A stretch of 50,466 nt of DNA from Chloroflexota bacterium. GTDB lineage: Bacteria; Chloroflexota; Anaerolineae; Promineifilales; Promineifilaceae. Shown piece after piece: positions 1 through 8,457 of the stretch. Numbering within the stretch: the stretch's first letter is position 1; every line of letters starts with the position of its first letter. Location of the stretch: the NCBI GenBank assembly GCA_024275635.1, contig JAJRYT010000001.1:1-50466 (forward strand), written 5' to 3'. Under the pieces are notes generated by a model. The model saw only the letters and a list, made by a program, of their open reading frames with translations. It did not search any database and had not been told where the DNA came from. A program made the position numbers and the translations under genes.

Positions 1-34
1 CATGTCACTCTTTTTATGCGATGTTCAAATATTC

Positions 35-135
35 GTACTCGAGTAAAGTTGCATTGACTAAAATCAGATTCTCACTCTGGTTACAAAATTATCTGGAAAT
101 ATTTCTGATTTCGAATTTTGTACAAAGTCGAGCTA
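35..135. repeat. palindromic intergenic element, GTACTCGA family
   Basis: Imperfect nested inverted repeat. The outer arms are GTACTCGAGT at 35-44 and AGTCGAGCTA at 126-135. Inner arms AAATCAGA and TCTGATTT, and ACAAAATT and AATTTTGT, lie between them. The same GTACTCGACT arm occurs near 3026 and 25794, so this is probably a decayed member of a dispersed family. No gene is seen in this stretch. Confidence 0.5.
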
Positions 136-1500
136 AGGAACCGTTTGGAAATAATTTCCCGGTTTTCGTAAACCGTATTCCGTGTCCCGTAAACCGTATT
201 CCGTGTTCCGTGTTCCGTCACGATACAAACAACGGAATACGGAATACGGAATACGGTTTACGGACGACCGGCCGTCCCCATTCCCATCAAACACACCCAG
301 ACTGCCCTGACAGCGTTCAGGGATGAGCCGGCGGGCGAATGCGTCGTTGACGGCCGTTACCATCCAAAGCTGCCCGTCGTCGCCTTGCAGAAGGATGTCG
401 GGCCGGTTGTCGTCAGTGAGATCGGCCGTGGCGGCGAACTTGACCTCAGCCACCGCTGCGGCGCGGGTGGAGAGCGTCTCGTCAAACCGCAGGCGCATCT
501 GGCCGGATTCATCGGTAGCAAGGATGACGAGTTGCGCTAATTCGGGATGCTGGCGGCCGCCATACCAGAGCAGGATGAGTTCGGGACGGCCGTTTCCCGT
601 CATATCCACCCATTCCCACACAGCGGCGCGGGGCGGGCTTTGACTGCGCCAGCGAGCGGGCAGCTGCGCCAAAACTGCCGGGCCGCGTTGGTTTAATGAG
701 GCGATGAGTTCGGCCGTTAGCCCTTTGGCGATTATCTCATTGGGCGCAGCCGATTCGGACGCCCTCTCCTGCCCCACATCCGGGTTAGGAACTTCCGGGT
801 GGGGAAAATAAATGCGTCCGGCATCGGCAATGGCCGCCTGATTGCAGCTAAATTGCAGCGCTAATCCCTGTGCCTCGCTTTGCAAGCCGATGGTTGCGCT
901 GCTGCCGTTGTGCCCGGTAAACGTCGTCACATCTTCGTAGAGGAAGACGATGTCGCTGCTGCTTTCAAATAATTGCACGGCAAACGTAACCAGGTCATCT
1001 GGGTTGTCGCCAAAGCGGGGTATATCATCCCATTCGACGACAAAAATGCGGTTGGGCGCTGCGCCAACTGTTTCGGTTTCTAAAAATCCCTGGAAAGTTA
1101 AGTCCAAATCATCCCAGTACGGGGCGACCATATCGCCCATGTCGTTGGCCGGCTGGGCGGCCAGGCAAACGTTGTTGAAGTTGGCATTAGCGGCGCCGAA
1201 TTGCACGGTCCCATTGCTGCCTACATTGATTTCGGTGTAAACAGTTCCGTAGAAGGTGAAGGGGAAGGGCAGGTTTATGGTGACGGTCCCTTCGTCGGCG
1301 TAAAGTTGGGTGTCCTGGGTGGCGTCAATGTAGGCGAATTGGGAGCCGGGGGCGCAGGTGTAGCCGTAGGAATCGGGGCCGGGGCAGAGGGCTAGTTGGG
1401 GGCCGCGATCAGCCTGGATGGTGCGGCGGGCAAGGAGGAAGATGAAGAGAACGGCCGTTGCCAACAGCAATAAAACCGGAAAAGGACGACGCACGCGCAT
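133..1500 (-). CDS. secreted protein of unknown function, C-terminus overwritten by a repeat
   Basis: The N-terminus (MRVRRPFPVLLLLATAV) is a signal peptide or membrane anchor. Residues about 65-230 form a beta-rich region with PFTFYGTVYTEINVGSNGT and APYWDDLD motifs, the pattern of extracellular domains that test for shape and colour of a particle surface (nidogen-like). Residues about 295-405 resemble FG-GAP/VCBS repeats, with DxNxDGR-type calcium motifs (DMTGNGRPELIL, DDNRPDILL, FDGNGDGR). After FDGNGDGR the frame enters the heptameric repeat, and the last 45 or so residues (NRIPYSVF, RNTEYGL) are translated repeat. The natural C-terminus therefore appears lost, and the product may not be functional. 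Function unknown; probably exported or anchored at the cell surface. Confidence 0.7.
   Translation of the reverse strand: MRVRRPFPVLLLLATAVLFIFLLARRTIQADRGPQLALCPGPDSYGYTCAPGSQFAYIDATQDTQLYADEGTVTINLPFPFTFYGTVYTEINVGSNGTVQFGAANANFNNVCLAAQPANDMGDMVAPYWDDLDLTFQGFLETETVGAAPNRIFVVEWDDIPRFGDNPDDLVTFAVQLFESSSDIVFLYEDVTTFTGHNGSSATIGLQSEAQGLALQFSCNQAAIADAGRIYFPHPEVPNPDVGQERASESAAPNEIIAKGLTAELIASLNQRGPAVLAQLPARWRSQSPPRAAVWEWVDMTGNGRPELILLWYGGRQHPELAQLVILATDESGQMRLRFDETLSTRAAAVAEVKFAATADLTDDNRPDILLQGDDGQLWMVTAVNDAFARRLIPERCQGSLGVFDGNGDGRSSVNRIPYSVFRCLYRDGTRNTEYGLRDTEYGLRKPGNYFQTVP
139..270. repeat. heptameric inverted-repeat element (CCGTATT/AATACGG)
   Basis: The left arm is a run of degenerate 7-mers (CCGTATT, CCGTGTC, CCGTAAA, CCGTGTT) and the right arm is the complementary run (CGGAATA, CGGTTTA), around a short centre containing CACGATAC. 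A near-identical design lies at 11769-11914, which has clear ends and a target duplication. The left flank here (CCGTTTGGAAATAATTTCC) resembles that element's end. The right end lies inside the neighbouring gene and encodes its last residues. Confidence 0.75.
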
Positions 1501-1520
1501 AAACGAAGTTTAGCGCAAGA

Positions 1521-1585
1521 ATGGACAATGAACAATGAACAGAATGAGCGGTGAGCAATGAGCAATGAGGGATGAGCGACCGGCG
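1521..1585. repeat. degenerate heptamer array (GAGCAAT/GAGGGAT)
   Basis: Runs of 7-mers of the GAACAAT, GAGCGGT, GAGCAAT, GAGGGAT type, ending in the palindrome CCGGCGGTTAACCGG. The array separates lgt from the secreted-protein gene. Similar units occur at 4453-4532 and across the queF/queC junction near 34060-34080. Confidence 0.6.
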
Positions 1586-1586
1586 G

Positions 1587-2342
1587 TTAACCGGTTTCGT
1601 TCTGACGCTGTTGTTGCAGCGCCTTCTCGCCGAGACGCGCGGCCAGATATAATCCCCCCACCATTACGGCCAGGGAGATGATTTGTAAGATATGGTAGCC
1701 CCCGGAACTCAGCCAGGCATTGTCGCGGAAGGCGTCCACCAGCAGGCGGCCGCCGCCGTAAATGCTGATGGTTAGCAGGAAAAGCTGCCCTTCGAATAAA
1801 CGCTGGTCATGCTGCCGCCACCAGATAAACAGCGCCAGCAGCCCTGCCAAAATCTCGTAAATTTGCACCGGATGGCGGCGCATGCTGTACTGGGTGATGG
1901 CCCAGGGGACGCGCGTCAGCGTACCGAACCCCGGCCCGGCTAAAAAATCGGCCAGGCTGATGACGATTAGCCCCAGAATGAGGCCGGGGGCCAGAGTGTC
2001 TAGGGTGGCGGCAGGATTGAGTTGGTGGAAACGGCCGTAAAAAAACGCCGCCGCCGCGCCAATTACCAGCCCGCCCCACAAGTTATAGCCTGTATTTAGC
2101 GGCCAGACGATGCCCAGCAAATTATCCTGGAATGCCCGCCAATAAATCGCTACAAATACCAACCGCGCCCCTACCAGTCCGCCAAACAACGCTGTTGCGG
2201 CCACCCCATACATTTTTTCCGGGTTCAGTTTAAGCTGCTTCGCTGTCCGCTCGATCAAGCTTAGGCCAAACCAGGCGCCCAAAATGTAAAGCAGCCCGGC
2301 CGTCGGCAGCACAAAAGGTCCCAAATTAATCACTGGATACAT
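1587..2342 (-). CDS. lgt: prolipoprotein diacylglyceryl transferase-like protein
   Basis: Lgt transfers diacylglycerol from phosphatidylglycerol to the lipobox cysteine of prelipoproteins in the cytoplasmic membrane. The 251-aa product starts MYPVINLGPF and has about seven hydrophobic segments. It contains the GGLVGARL motif near residue 55, and RHPVQIYE near residue 155, which matches the family's conserved region. The classical GRIGNFIN signature is replaced by a divergent ADFLAGPGFG stretch, so this is a divergent member and activity is inferred. It lies two bases after the TlpA-like gene, probably in the same transcript. The window carries at least two lipoproteins that could be its substrates. 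Confidence 0.85.
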   Translation of the reverse strand: MYPVINLGPFVLPTAGLLYILGAWFGLSLIERTAKQLKLNPEKMYGVAATALFGGLVGARLVFVAIYWRAFQDNLLGIVWPLNTGYNLWGGLVIGAAAAFFYGRFHQLNPAATLDTLAPGLILGLIVISLADFLAGPGFGTLTRVPWAITQYSMRRHPVQIYEILAGLLALFIWWRQHDQRLFEGQLFLLTISIYGGGRLLVDAFRDNAWLSSGGYHILQIISLAVMVGGLYLAARLGEKALQQQRQNETG

Positions 2343-2344
2343 GG

Positions 2345-2908
2345 TTATCCTTCCTCCAGCAGCCGATTCAGTCGATCTTCCAGCACGGCCTGATTCAATA
2401 TGCCAATGAATACTTCTCGCACCACGCCTTTGCGGTCAATAAACACAGTTGTGGGCAAACTATTGACGCCGTAAGTCCGGTTGACCGAATTATCCTGATC
2501 GACCAGTAACGGATAAGTCAACCCAAAACTGAGGCCAAAATCTGTTACTGTTTGCGCGCTTTCGCCCTGGTTGACGCCCAAAATGGCGACCTGATTCTTG
2601 AATTTGAGACTGGCGCTTTGTAATTCGGGTGTTTCGATGCGGCAAGGCCCGCACCAACTGGCCCAGTAATTCAAAATGACCGGTTGGCCGGAATCACCAT
2701 CGCGATCTACATAATCCGTCAGGGAAACGGTTTCGCCCAGTGGTGTTGCCAGCGTAAAATTAGGCGCTAAATGACCGACGATAGGGGCTTCTGTCAAACT
2801 GATCGTGCGCGGTTGTGAAACTGGTTCTCGTGAAAATAGGATCCAGGTGACGCCTAAGGCGGTTAAGGCAAGCAGTAAAATTGTTCGTTCAAAGCGTAAT
2901 CGTGCCAT
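2345..2908 (-). CDS. TlpA/ResA-like membrane-anchored thiol-disulfide oxidoreductase
   Basis: Thioredoxin-fold protein of the AhpC/TSA-redoxin type, 187 aa. Residues about 9-25 form a single N-terminal membrane anchor. The body begins VGHLAPNFTLATPLG, the usual start of TlpA/ResA proteins. The active site is WASWCGPC near residue 85 and the cis-proline loop is LPTTVFID near 151, followed by GVVREVFIG. The family reduces disulfides or delivers reductant outside the membrane, for example in cytochrome c maturation. No cytochrome or Ccm gene lies nearby, so the partner is unknown. The downstream lgt is only two bases away. Confidence 0.88.
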   Translation of the reverse strand: MARLRFERTILLLALTALGVTWILFSREPVSQPRTISLTEAPIVGHLAPNFTLATPLGETVSLTDYVDRDGDSGQPVILNYWASWCGPCRIETPELQSASLKFKNQVAILGVNQGESAQTVTDFGLSFGLTYPLLVDQDNSVNRTYGVNSLPTTVFIDRKGVVREVFIGILNQAVLEDRLNRLLEEG

Positions 2909-2992
2909 GAGACTGATTGTACCAAAAAGATTGCGTAAGTTAGCTTCACTTAATCGTATTCAAAGAAATGTAAGCGTTCACTCCCCCCTGGA

Positions 2993-3052
2993 GACTTTTG
3001 AAGTTTTGACGCTCTGTGTGGTTGTGTACTCGACTGCAAAACTTCAAAAGTC
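2993..3052. repeat. long perfect hairpin between rimO and the TlpA-like gene
   Basis: Perfect 16-bp inverted repeat GACTTTTGAAGTTTTG (2993-3008) and its complement (3037-3052), with a 28-nt loop holding TGTACTCGACTG. It sits just downstream of the rimO stop. Neither strand has a T-run after the stem, so it is not a standard intrinsic terminator. The loop motif links it to the palindromic elements at 35-135 and 25742-25967. Confidence 0.6.
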
Positions 3053-3069
3053 TGTTGGCGGCTGAACGG

Positions 3070-4446
3070 TTACAAAGAAATTGTGGTTTGACTGGCGATT
3101 GGAACGTCTGTTTCCGGGTAGCCGGTCAGGTCGTAGGTCATCGCGCCATCTATGCGGATGGGGACCATCTCGCCCAGCGGTAGTTTGCCGGGGACGATGA
3201 CCAGACCGTCAATTTCAGGGGCGTCGCGGTAGGAACGGCCGACAGTGACGCCATCCCCATATCCTTCCACCAAAACAGGCAGCGCACGCCCCACCTGGGC
3301 CTGGTTTTTCGCCAACGAGATGTTCTGCTGCAAGGTCATCAGTTCCGCCTGACGGGCCAGTTTTACTTCCTCCGGAACTTGCCAGGAGACAGTGGCCGAC
3401 GGCGTGGAGGCTTCGTAGGAATAGGTGAACGCGCCAACGCGGTCGAATTGCATATCCTTGACGAAGGTCATTAACCCGGCAAATTCTTCATCAGTTTCGC
3501 CGGGGTAGCCGATGATGAAAGTGGTGCGGATGGCGATGTCAGGCATAGCGCTGCGCAATTTTTCGACGGTGCGGTAGACCCATTCAATGTTGGCCGGGCG
3601 GCGCATCGGTTTGAGCGTTTCCCGGTGGCCGTGTTGGAGGGGAATGTCTAGGTAGTTGACGATTTGGGGCGAGGCGGCCATCGTTTCGATGAGTTCGTCG
3701 GTGACGTAGCCGGGGTAGGCGTACATGAGCCGAATCCAGGGGATGCCAGGCGCGGCTTGCGTCATCTGGCGCAGAAGCTGGCTTAGGCCGTTTTTCATGC
3801 CTAGATCGTGACCGTAGTCGCTGGTATCCTGGGCGATGAGAATGAGTTCCTGGAGTCCGGCGTCTTGCAAGCGAATGGCTTCGGCGATGATAGTTTCGGG
3901 CGGTCGGCTGATGTGGGTTCCTTTGATCTGAGGGATGGCGCAGAAGGCGCACGGCCGTCTACAGCCATCGGCGATTTTGAGGTAGGCGCTGCGTCCCTGA
4001 ACGGCCGTTCGCAGCGCCCCTTTTTCATCCGTTCCCACCGTTGCCGCCTCGTCTGGCAGATGATAAAGGGGTTGGGGATGTTTGCGGCGGCGCAGTTTAC
4101 GGACAAAGGGCACGATATCCATCCAGCGGCGCGTGCCGATGACGCCGTCAATGCCCGGAACCCATTCGACCACTTCGCTGCCGTACCGCTGGGCCATGCA
4201 GCCGGCGGCGATGAGAAGCTGGTTGGGCTGTTTGGCGGCGGCCAGTTCGCGCAGCGCGTCAATAGATTCTTGCCGCGCCGCTTCAATAAAGCCGCAGGTG
4301 TTGACAATGAGAACGGCGGCATCATCAGAATCGGCCGTACCGTTGAATCCGGCGCGCTGCAACAAACTGCCCATGCTTTCCGAGTCAACCGTATTTTTGC
4401 TGCAGCCCAGGCTGAGCATGAAAAATTGTTTCTTCTGTTGTTTCAT
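3070..4446 (-). CDS. rimO: ribosomal protein S12 methylthiotransferase RimO
   Basis: RimO is a radical SAM enzyme that adds a methylthio group to the aspartate of ribosomal protein S12. The N-terminal methylthiotransferase domain starts FFMLSLGCSKNTVDSE, the RimO form of this motif. The radical SAM cluster motif is CRRPCAFC near residue 150. The C-terminus from about residue 390 is a TRAM domain (ARQAELMTLQQ, VLVEGYGDG). The first MKQQKKQFF methionine at 4446 is chosen. A start at 4518 is also open, but it would add residues encoded by the heptamer repeat at 4453-4532. Length is about 458 aa, normal for the family. Next upstream is the RodZ-like gene. Confidence 0.95.
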   Translation of the reverse strand: MKQQKKQFFMLSLGCSKNTVDSESMGSLLQRAGFNGTADSDDAAVLIVNTCGFIEAARQESIDALRELAAAKQPNQLLIAAGCMAQRYGSEVVEWVPGIDGVIGTRRWMDIVPFVRKLRRRKHPQPLYHLPDEAATVGTDEKGALRTAVQGRSAYLKIADGCRRPCAFCAIPQIKGTHISRPPETIIAEAIRLQDAGLQELILIAQDTSDYGHDLGMKNGLSQLLRQMTQAAPGIPWIRLMYAYPGYVTDELIETMAASPQIVNYLDIPLQHGHRETLKPMRRPANIEWVYRTVEKLRSAMPDIAIRTTFIIGYPGETDEEFAGLMTFVKDMQFDRVGAFTYSYEASTPSATVSWQVPEEVKLARQAELMTLQQNISLAKNQAQVGRALPVLVEGYGDGVTVGRSYRDAPEIDGLVIVPGKLPLGEMVPIRIDGAMTYDLTGYPETDVPIASQTTISL

Positions 4447-4452
4447 AAAAAG

Positions 4453-4532
4453 GGAGTCGTGAGAAATGAGGGATGAGGAGTGAGGGATGAGTACAATTGC
4501 TCGTTCCTCGGCGCTCATCCCTCATCCCTTAC
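4453..4532. repeat. heptamer array with inverted arms (GGGATGA)
   Basis: Units such as GAAATGA, GGGATGA, GGAGTGA and GGGATGA are followed, after a short spacer around CAATTGCTCG, by the complementary CTCATCCCTCATCCC arm. It fills the gap between the RodZ-like gene and rimO. It creates a spurious N-terminal extension of rimO. Confidence 0.65.
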
Positions 4533-5453
4533 TTAATTTGTCGTTCGCCACACCTCTTCTTTGTTTTCGCCCCGTTCGCCCATGCGTCCCCAGGGGATGT
4601 CGTTGATGGTGACAAAGACAGCGATGGCGTTGCCGGTGTTGACTTTGGCTTCATCGCCGGCTTCCCATTCATAGGGCGGATCGCCGTTGCGGGCGATGCC
4701 GCTAAAGACGATGTCTCCGTCAATGGTGACTTCCATCCAGGTGCGTTCTGTTATTTCTAGCTTAAGCTGGATGGCGTCCATGGCGGGCAGGACGGGGCGG
4801 GTGGGGAGGGGAACGAGGACGGTACCTTCGGTGATGTTGCGGCTGGTGGAGACGGGGGCGTTTTCATTAGCAACGGCCGTCTCTTCTCTAGATGCGTTCT
4901 CGCTGGTTACGGCGTCTGGCTGGGTCGCTGTACCAATCTGGTCGGTGACATTTTGGATCGCCTCGGTAATGCTTTCCGTGATCACTTCGCTGCCATCGCC
5001 ATTGCCGGTGAGCATGGGGATGAAGCGGTTGGCGACCAGGGCCAGGGCAGCGACCAGGGCAACGATGATAATGAGGCGGACGGCCGATTCTGAATTGCGG
5101 GAACGGCCGTCTTCCACTTCGAAATTGACCGGGTCAAAAAAAGGTTGGTCTTGACGAGGGGGGAAGTGAATATTATTGGTAGGGAGGGTACGGCCGTTAT
5201 CAGCTGGGGAAACGGCCGTGTGATCGCCAACCTTTTCATACCGTTTAATCAGCGGCTGTGGGTCTAAGCCCAAAAAGCGAGCATAATTACGTAAAAAGCC
5301 GCGTACATGAACCGGCGTCGGCAAAACACTATACTCACCGCGTTCCAATGCGCCCAAAAAACGGGCATTGATACGGATTTGGTCTTGAACTTCAGCCAGC
5401 GTAAACCCTTTTGTTTCACGGGCCTCGCGTAAAATGTGACCAAATTCGTCCAT
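4533..5453 (-). CDS. RodZ-like helix-turn-helix membrane protein
   Basis: 306 aa. An N-terminal Xre-type helix-turn-helix (FGHILREARETKGFTLAEV, then IRINARFLGALERGEY and VHVRGFLRNYARFLGLDP) occupies residues 1-75 and is the HTH_25 form found in RodZ. A basic and polar linker precedes one membrane segment at about residues 125-148 (LIIIVALVAALALVANRF). The outer part ends in a DUF4115-like beta domain (LKLEITERTWMEVTIDG, FSGIARNGDPPYEWEAGDE). RodZ links MreB to the wall-elongation machinery. Neighbours rplI and rimO are translational, which is a common context for this gene. Start at 5453 keeps the HTH intact. Confidence 0.85.
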   Translation of the reverse strand: MDEFGHILREARETKGFTLAEVQDQIRINARFLGALERGEYSVLPTPVHVRGFLRNYARFLGLDPQPLIKRYEKVGDHTAVSPADNGRTLPTNNIHFPPRQDQPFFDPVNFEVEDGRSRNSESAVRLIIIVALVAALALVANRFIPMLTGNGDGSEVITESITEAIQNVTDQIGTATQPDAVTSENASREETAVANENAPVSTSRNITEGTVLVPLPTRPVLPAMDAIQLKLEITERTWMEVTIDGDIVFSGIARNGDPPYEWEAGDEAKVNTGNAIAVFVTINDIPWGRMGERGENKEEVWRTTN

Positions 5454-5500
5454 TGTTCGATTAGGTATGAGCGCTCGCCTAAATGGCTGCGCGTTGCCGG

Positions 5501-6040
5501 CTACTCAGCCTCCAAAGCTGCTGTTTCGTCTACTACAGATTCTTCCGCCGCGGCTGTTTCGACGTCGATTGCTTCAGGCGCATCAGCCACAGGACCATCT
5601 TCTGATTCGATTAAGACAGTTATTTTCGGCTGGAATTCGGCGCTCAAACGGACAGTAACTTTATGTTCGCCTAATTGGCGTAGTGGTTCAATCCCCACCT
5701 TACGCCGATCAATTTCTGTGCCCAGCGCCGCGTTCAAGTCGTCGGCAATTTGGGCAGTCGTAATAGAGCCATATAATTTGCCGGTTTCACCGGCGCGGGC
5801 AGTGAAAGTGAGGGAAGTTTCTTCAACTCTGGCGGACAAGGCTTCATATTCGGCGCGCAGTTCCGCCCGGCGTGTTTCCGCCCGTTTGCGCCACACTTCT
5901 GCTTGTTTCATCGCGCCCGGGTCGGCTTTGATGGCTAAACCTTTGGGGATGAGGTAGTTACGGCCGAAACCAGGCGCTACCTGATGGACTTCACCCGCGT
6001 AACCAAGATTATCAATGTCTTCTTTTAACAGCACTTTCAT
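5501..6040 (-). CDS. rplI: 50S ribosomal protein L9
   Basis: The N-terminal L9 domain is unmistakable: MKVLLKEDIDNLGYAGEV, then VAPGFGRNYLIPKGLA. The long helix (residues about 40-80) leads to a C-terminal domain with KLYGSITTAQIADDL and IDRRKVGIEPLRQLGEH. An Ala/Glu-rich tail of about 30 residues follows the usual L9 end. The start at 6040 is supported by the conserved MKVLL opening and by GGAGAG about 8 bases upstream. The frame is open to 6100, but that extension has no homology to L9. It binds 23S rRNA at the base of the L1 stalk. Confidence 0.97.
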   Translation of the reverse strand: MKVLLKEDIDNLGYAGEVHQVAPGFGRNYLIPKGLAIKADPGAMKQAEVWRKRAETRRAELRAEYEALSARVEETSLTFTARAGETGKLYGSITTAQIADDLNAALGTEIDRRKVGIEPLRQLGEHKVTVRLSAEFQPKITVLIESEDGPVADAPEAIDVETAAAEESVVDETAALEAE

Positions 6041-6111
6041 AGCTGTACACTCTCCATTTCTTAAATATATTGCAACACGAGATAATATCAGAGGGGGCAA
6101 GATTTGACAAA

Positions 6112-6939
6112 CTAATGGGCGAGTTCAGACGGGTTAACTTCATCCATTGCTAACAAAACATCATTCAATTCCGTCACTTCTTCCACAATCTCTTGACGCA
6201 GTCGTCTGGCGCGGCCGCTGTCGATATCTTTGGCGTCCACCAGCATTGTTTGCGAGTAAATGGTTCCCAGGTTTGTCAGGGAATTTTCAAGCTGCAACTC
6301 GGCCCGTTGGATAGTATTTTCTAATGATTCCAGGGTGGCTACTTGTTGTTGAAGGCCGTCCAATGTTTTTTGGATTTGCGCTTTAACCGCCGGATTGTTT
6401 TCTCGCTTCAATTCTTGACCGAGTTCGGCCGAGCGCTTTTTAGCTCGTTTATAGTCGCGCGTCAAAATGCTGCGGTCTTGCTGGTAACGATCAATCCGCT
6501 GCGCCAGATCATAAATATTTTCCAACCAATCATCAATCTGGCCGGCTGTCTGGCTTAACTCATCCTTCAACAGCGAGTCTTGCTGGCTGCGAATGGCCTG
6601 GTTGATGCGGCTGCGGTAGTCGAGCGCCTGGTTGACCTGTTGTTGTAATTGCTTATCGCGCAGCCGCTCCGGCTGGAATTCATGGCGTAAAAGATTGGCA
6701 ACGACCTTTCGGCCAAATTCTTGATCGGTAAGGCTGCTGTACACAAGCGCGCTTTCAGCGATCATGCCGCCTAACAGCCATGTCCAGACCGGCAGGATGT
6801 TGATGATGTCGGTTGCCGTTAGTACGGCCAAAACCAATGCCAGAGAAATGACAACCGCGCTCTCCCAGCGCAGGAATGATTCTTGTAAGATCGCTTTTTG
6901 GACTCGGTTCTCAAGATGTTCGCGTGATTTGTTGGCCAT
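6112..6939 (-). CDS. coiled-coil membrane protein of unknown function
   Basis: 275 aa. Two hydrophobic segments near the N-terminus (residues about 27-46, VVISLALVLAVLTATDII, and 50-68) form a hairpin anchor. From about residue 90 to 240 the protein is almost entirely helical, with heptad patterning rich in Q, L, E and R (QQQVNQALDYRSRINQAI, LDGLQQQVATLESLENTI), so a long cytoplasmic coiled coil is expected. No enzyme motif is seen. It is flanked by rplI and a TPR/zinc-ribbon membrane protein and lies near pspA, which might suggest an envelope role, but that is only context. Confidence 0.75.
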   Translation of the reverse strand: MANKSREHLENRVQKAILQESFLRWESAVVISLALVLAVLTATDIINILPVWTWLLGGMIAESALVYSSLTDQEFGRKVVANLLRHEFQPERLRDKQLQQQVNQALDYRSRINQAIRSQQDSLLKDELSQTAGQIDDWLENIYDLAQRIDRYQQDRSILTRDYKRAKKRSAELGQELKRENNPAVKAQIQKTLDGLQQQVATLESLENTIQRAELQLENSLTNLGTIYSQTMLVDAKDIDSGRARRLRQEIVEEVTELNDVLLAMDEVNPSELAH

Positions 6940-6975
6940 GATGGTGTAGGGGTAAGGCAGCAGGGGAGCGCCGGT

Positions 6976-8286
6976 TTACCGCTTGTTGCTCGCCTCCTGC
7001 TGCCGCACCGTTAATTTCTCCTGCACGAACTGAATTTGTTCTTCCAGAGGCGCTTTCATTGGCGCGTAGCTGGATAGATGATGGGCTGATTGCAAGACAT
7101 CCAGGCTGCGCTGGTAGAATCCCAACCGGGCATAGGCCACTCCTAACTGCTTTTGGTAGGCGACCTGGCCTGGTTCCTGAGCAGCGGCGCGCTGCCAATG
7201 CAGGGCCGCTCCGGCCCACATGCCCTTTTGGGCAAGTTTGCGGGCGATGGTGTGGTAATCGGCGGCGGTGCGCCGCCCTTTGGTGACGGCGGCGATCAAT
7301 TGGGATTCTACTCGTTCAAAGTCTGGTCCGGCCTTAAAGATGCCGTAGAAGAGACCGAGAACGGCCGTTGCCACCTCAAACGTTCCCAAAAAATCAAGCA
7401 ATCCGCCAATCAACGGGCTGACAAAATCACGAATAGACGAATTCAACGCCGCCAGCCCCAGCGCCGCTAGATCAACCTTTATCAACGCATTCAGCAAAAA
7501 CGCAAACAACACCAAGACCAGCGCTACAATGGAACTGATATGCGCCCAGGATTGGCGGAAATACACACCCAACGCCAGCCCCCAAAAAATAACCAGCAGC
7601 AAAGCGTACCCGGCGGCGGCCATATAATTCTGCCCTACAATGATATTGATAATCCCCTCAAGAAGAAAAAGCTGACCCATCCCCACCAGCAGCACCCAAT
7701 AAACATGCATGCTGCTGGTGGGTTCGGCATAAACAAACTTCTTACTGATTAAATTGCGCTTACAACCGAGACAGTGCGCATCATCAGGCCCAACCGGGCG
7801 CGCGCAATAGGCGCATATCGTCTCATCGCGCGACCAGATATCATCATAGGTTGATGTTGATCGATATTCCGCTTGCGCCGCCCTTTGCGGCACAACCGGC
7901 TCCTGCCAACGCACTTCTTGTGATTGTCGTTCAGGATAGAGAATAGCCGCGGCCGGAGAGATGGGCGTATATTCCCGGCGCATCACTTTTTCTTCCATGC
8001 CCGAGTCAGGAGGAGCGGTATTGGGAGCATTGCCTGGGCGGGCGGGTAGTTGAGTTAATCCCCGTTGGGCGGCCTGGTTATCAGGATTAAGCGTCAGGAC
8101 ATTCTCTAAACAAATGTGCTGCTCTTCGGCTGTTTGAACCACGCCGCTTAACCAGAGCCAGGCCATCTCATTCTCTTCATCGGCCCGCAGCGCTTCCATC
8201 AATAGATCGCGGGCTTTGTCGCGCTCGCCTGCTTTGGCGGCGGCAATACCGGCTTGTAACCAATTATCAACGTCTACTGCGGCCAT
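6976..8286 (-). CDS. TPR and zinc-ribbon multi-pass membrane protein
   Basis: 436 aa. Residues 5-75 are TPR-like helices (GIAAAKAGERDKARDLLMEAL, then NEMAWLWLSGVV). Residues about 158-178 form a zinc ribbon: CAYCARPVGPDDAHCLGCKRN. Four to five hydrophobic segments follow between about 190 and 325. A second TPR pair closes the protein (YHTIARKLAQKGMWAGAALH, VAYARLGFYQRSLDVLQSA). The layout is a membrane protein with cytosolic protein-binding modules at both ends. No catalytic motif is visible and the function is unknown. It runs in the same direction as the coiled-coil gene 36 bases downstream, likely as an operon. Confidence 0.75.
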   Translation of the reverse strand: MAAVDVDNWLQAGIAAAKAGERDKARDLLMEALRADEENEMAWLWLSGVVQTAEEQHICLENVLTLNPDNQAAQRGLTQLPARPGNAPNTAPPDSGMEEKVMRREYTPISPAAAILYPERQSQEVRWQEPVVPQRAAQAEYRSTSTYDDIWSRDETICAYCARPVGPDDAHCLGCKRNLISKKFVYAEPTSSMHVYWVLLVGMGQLFLLEGIINIIVGQNYMAAAGYALLLVIFWGLALGVYFRQSWAHISSIVALVLVLFAFLLNALIKVDLAALGLAALNSSIRDFVSPLIGGLLDFLGTFEVATAVLGLFYGIFKAGPDFERVESQLIAAVTKGRRTAADYHTIARKLAQKGMWAGAALHWQRAAAQEPGQVAYQKQLGVAYARLGFYQRSLDVLQSAHHLSSYAPMKAPLEEQIQFVQEKLTVRQQEASNKR

Positions 8287-8341
8287 GATTTATAAATCCG
8301 CCACGAATTTCACGGGTCAGGAACTTTCGTTTATGGACGGT

Positions 8342-8406
8342 GTATCGGGGATTAGAATTCCCGATACATGCCTGAGAGGAAGTTGCGGGAAATCCAATTC
8401 CCGCAA
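8342..8406. repeat. tandem pair of related hairpins upstream of the TPR/zinc-ribbon gene
   Basis: Two successive perfect hairpins. The first pairs GTATCGGG (8342-8349) with CCCGATAC (8360-8367). The second pairs TTGCGGG (8383-8389) with CCCGCAA (8400-8406). Both loops end in AATT just before CCCG, so they look like duplicated units. They lie in the 171-bp gap after pspA. Neither has a T-run. Roles as an mRNA-stabilising 3' end for pspA or as a repeat unit are both possible. Confidence 0.55.
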
Positions 8407-8457
8407 TATGCGATTCACAAGTGGCGTGTGACACTGACGAATCTGAATAAAGATGGA

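Noticed and set aside
139-270. CRISPR array
   Set aside because: Units are only 7 bases, arranged as inverted arms, with no spacers and no cas genes nearby. The same holds for the 9- and 16-base arrays.
2993-3052. Rho-independent terminator of rimO
   Set aside because: The stem is strong, but neither strand has a T-run and the loop contains a dispersed-element motif.
4447-4518. Longer rimO start
   Set aside because: The extra 24 residues are encoded by the heptamer repeat, and the RimO N-terminus is normally a few residues before MLSLGCSKN.
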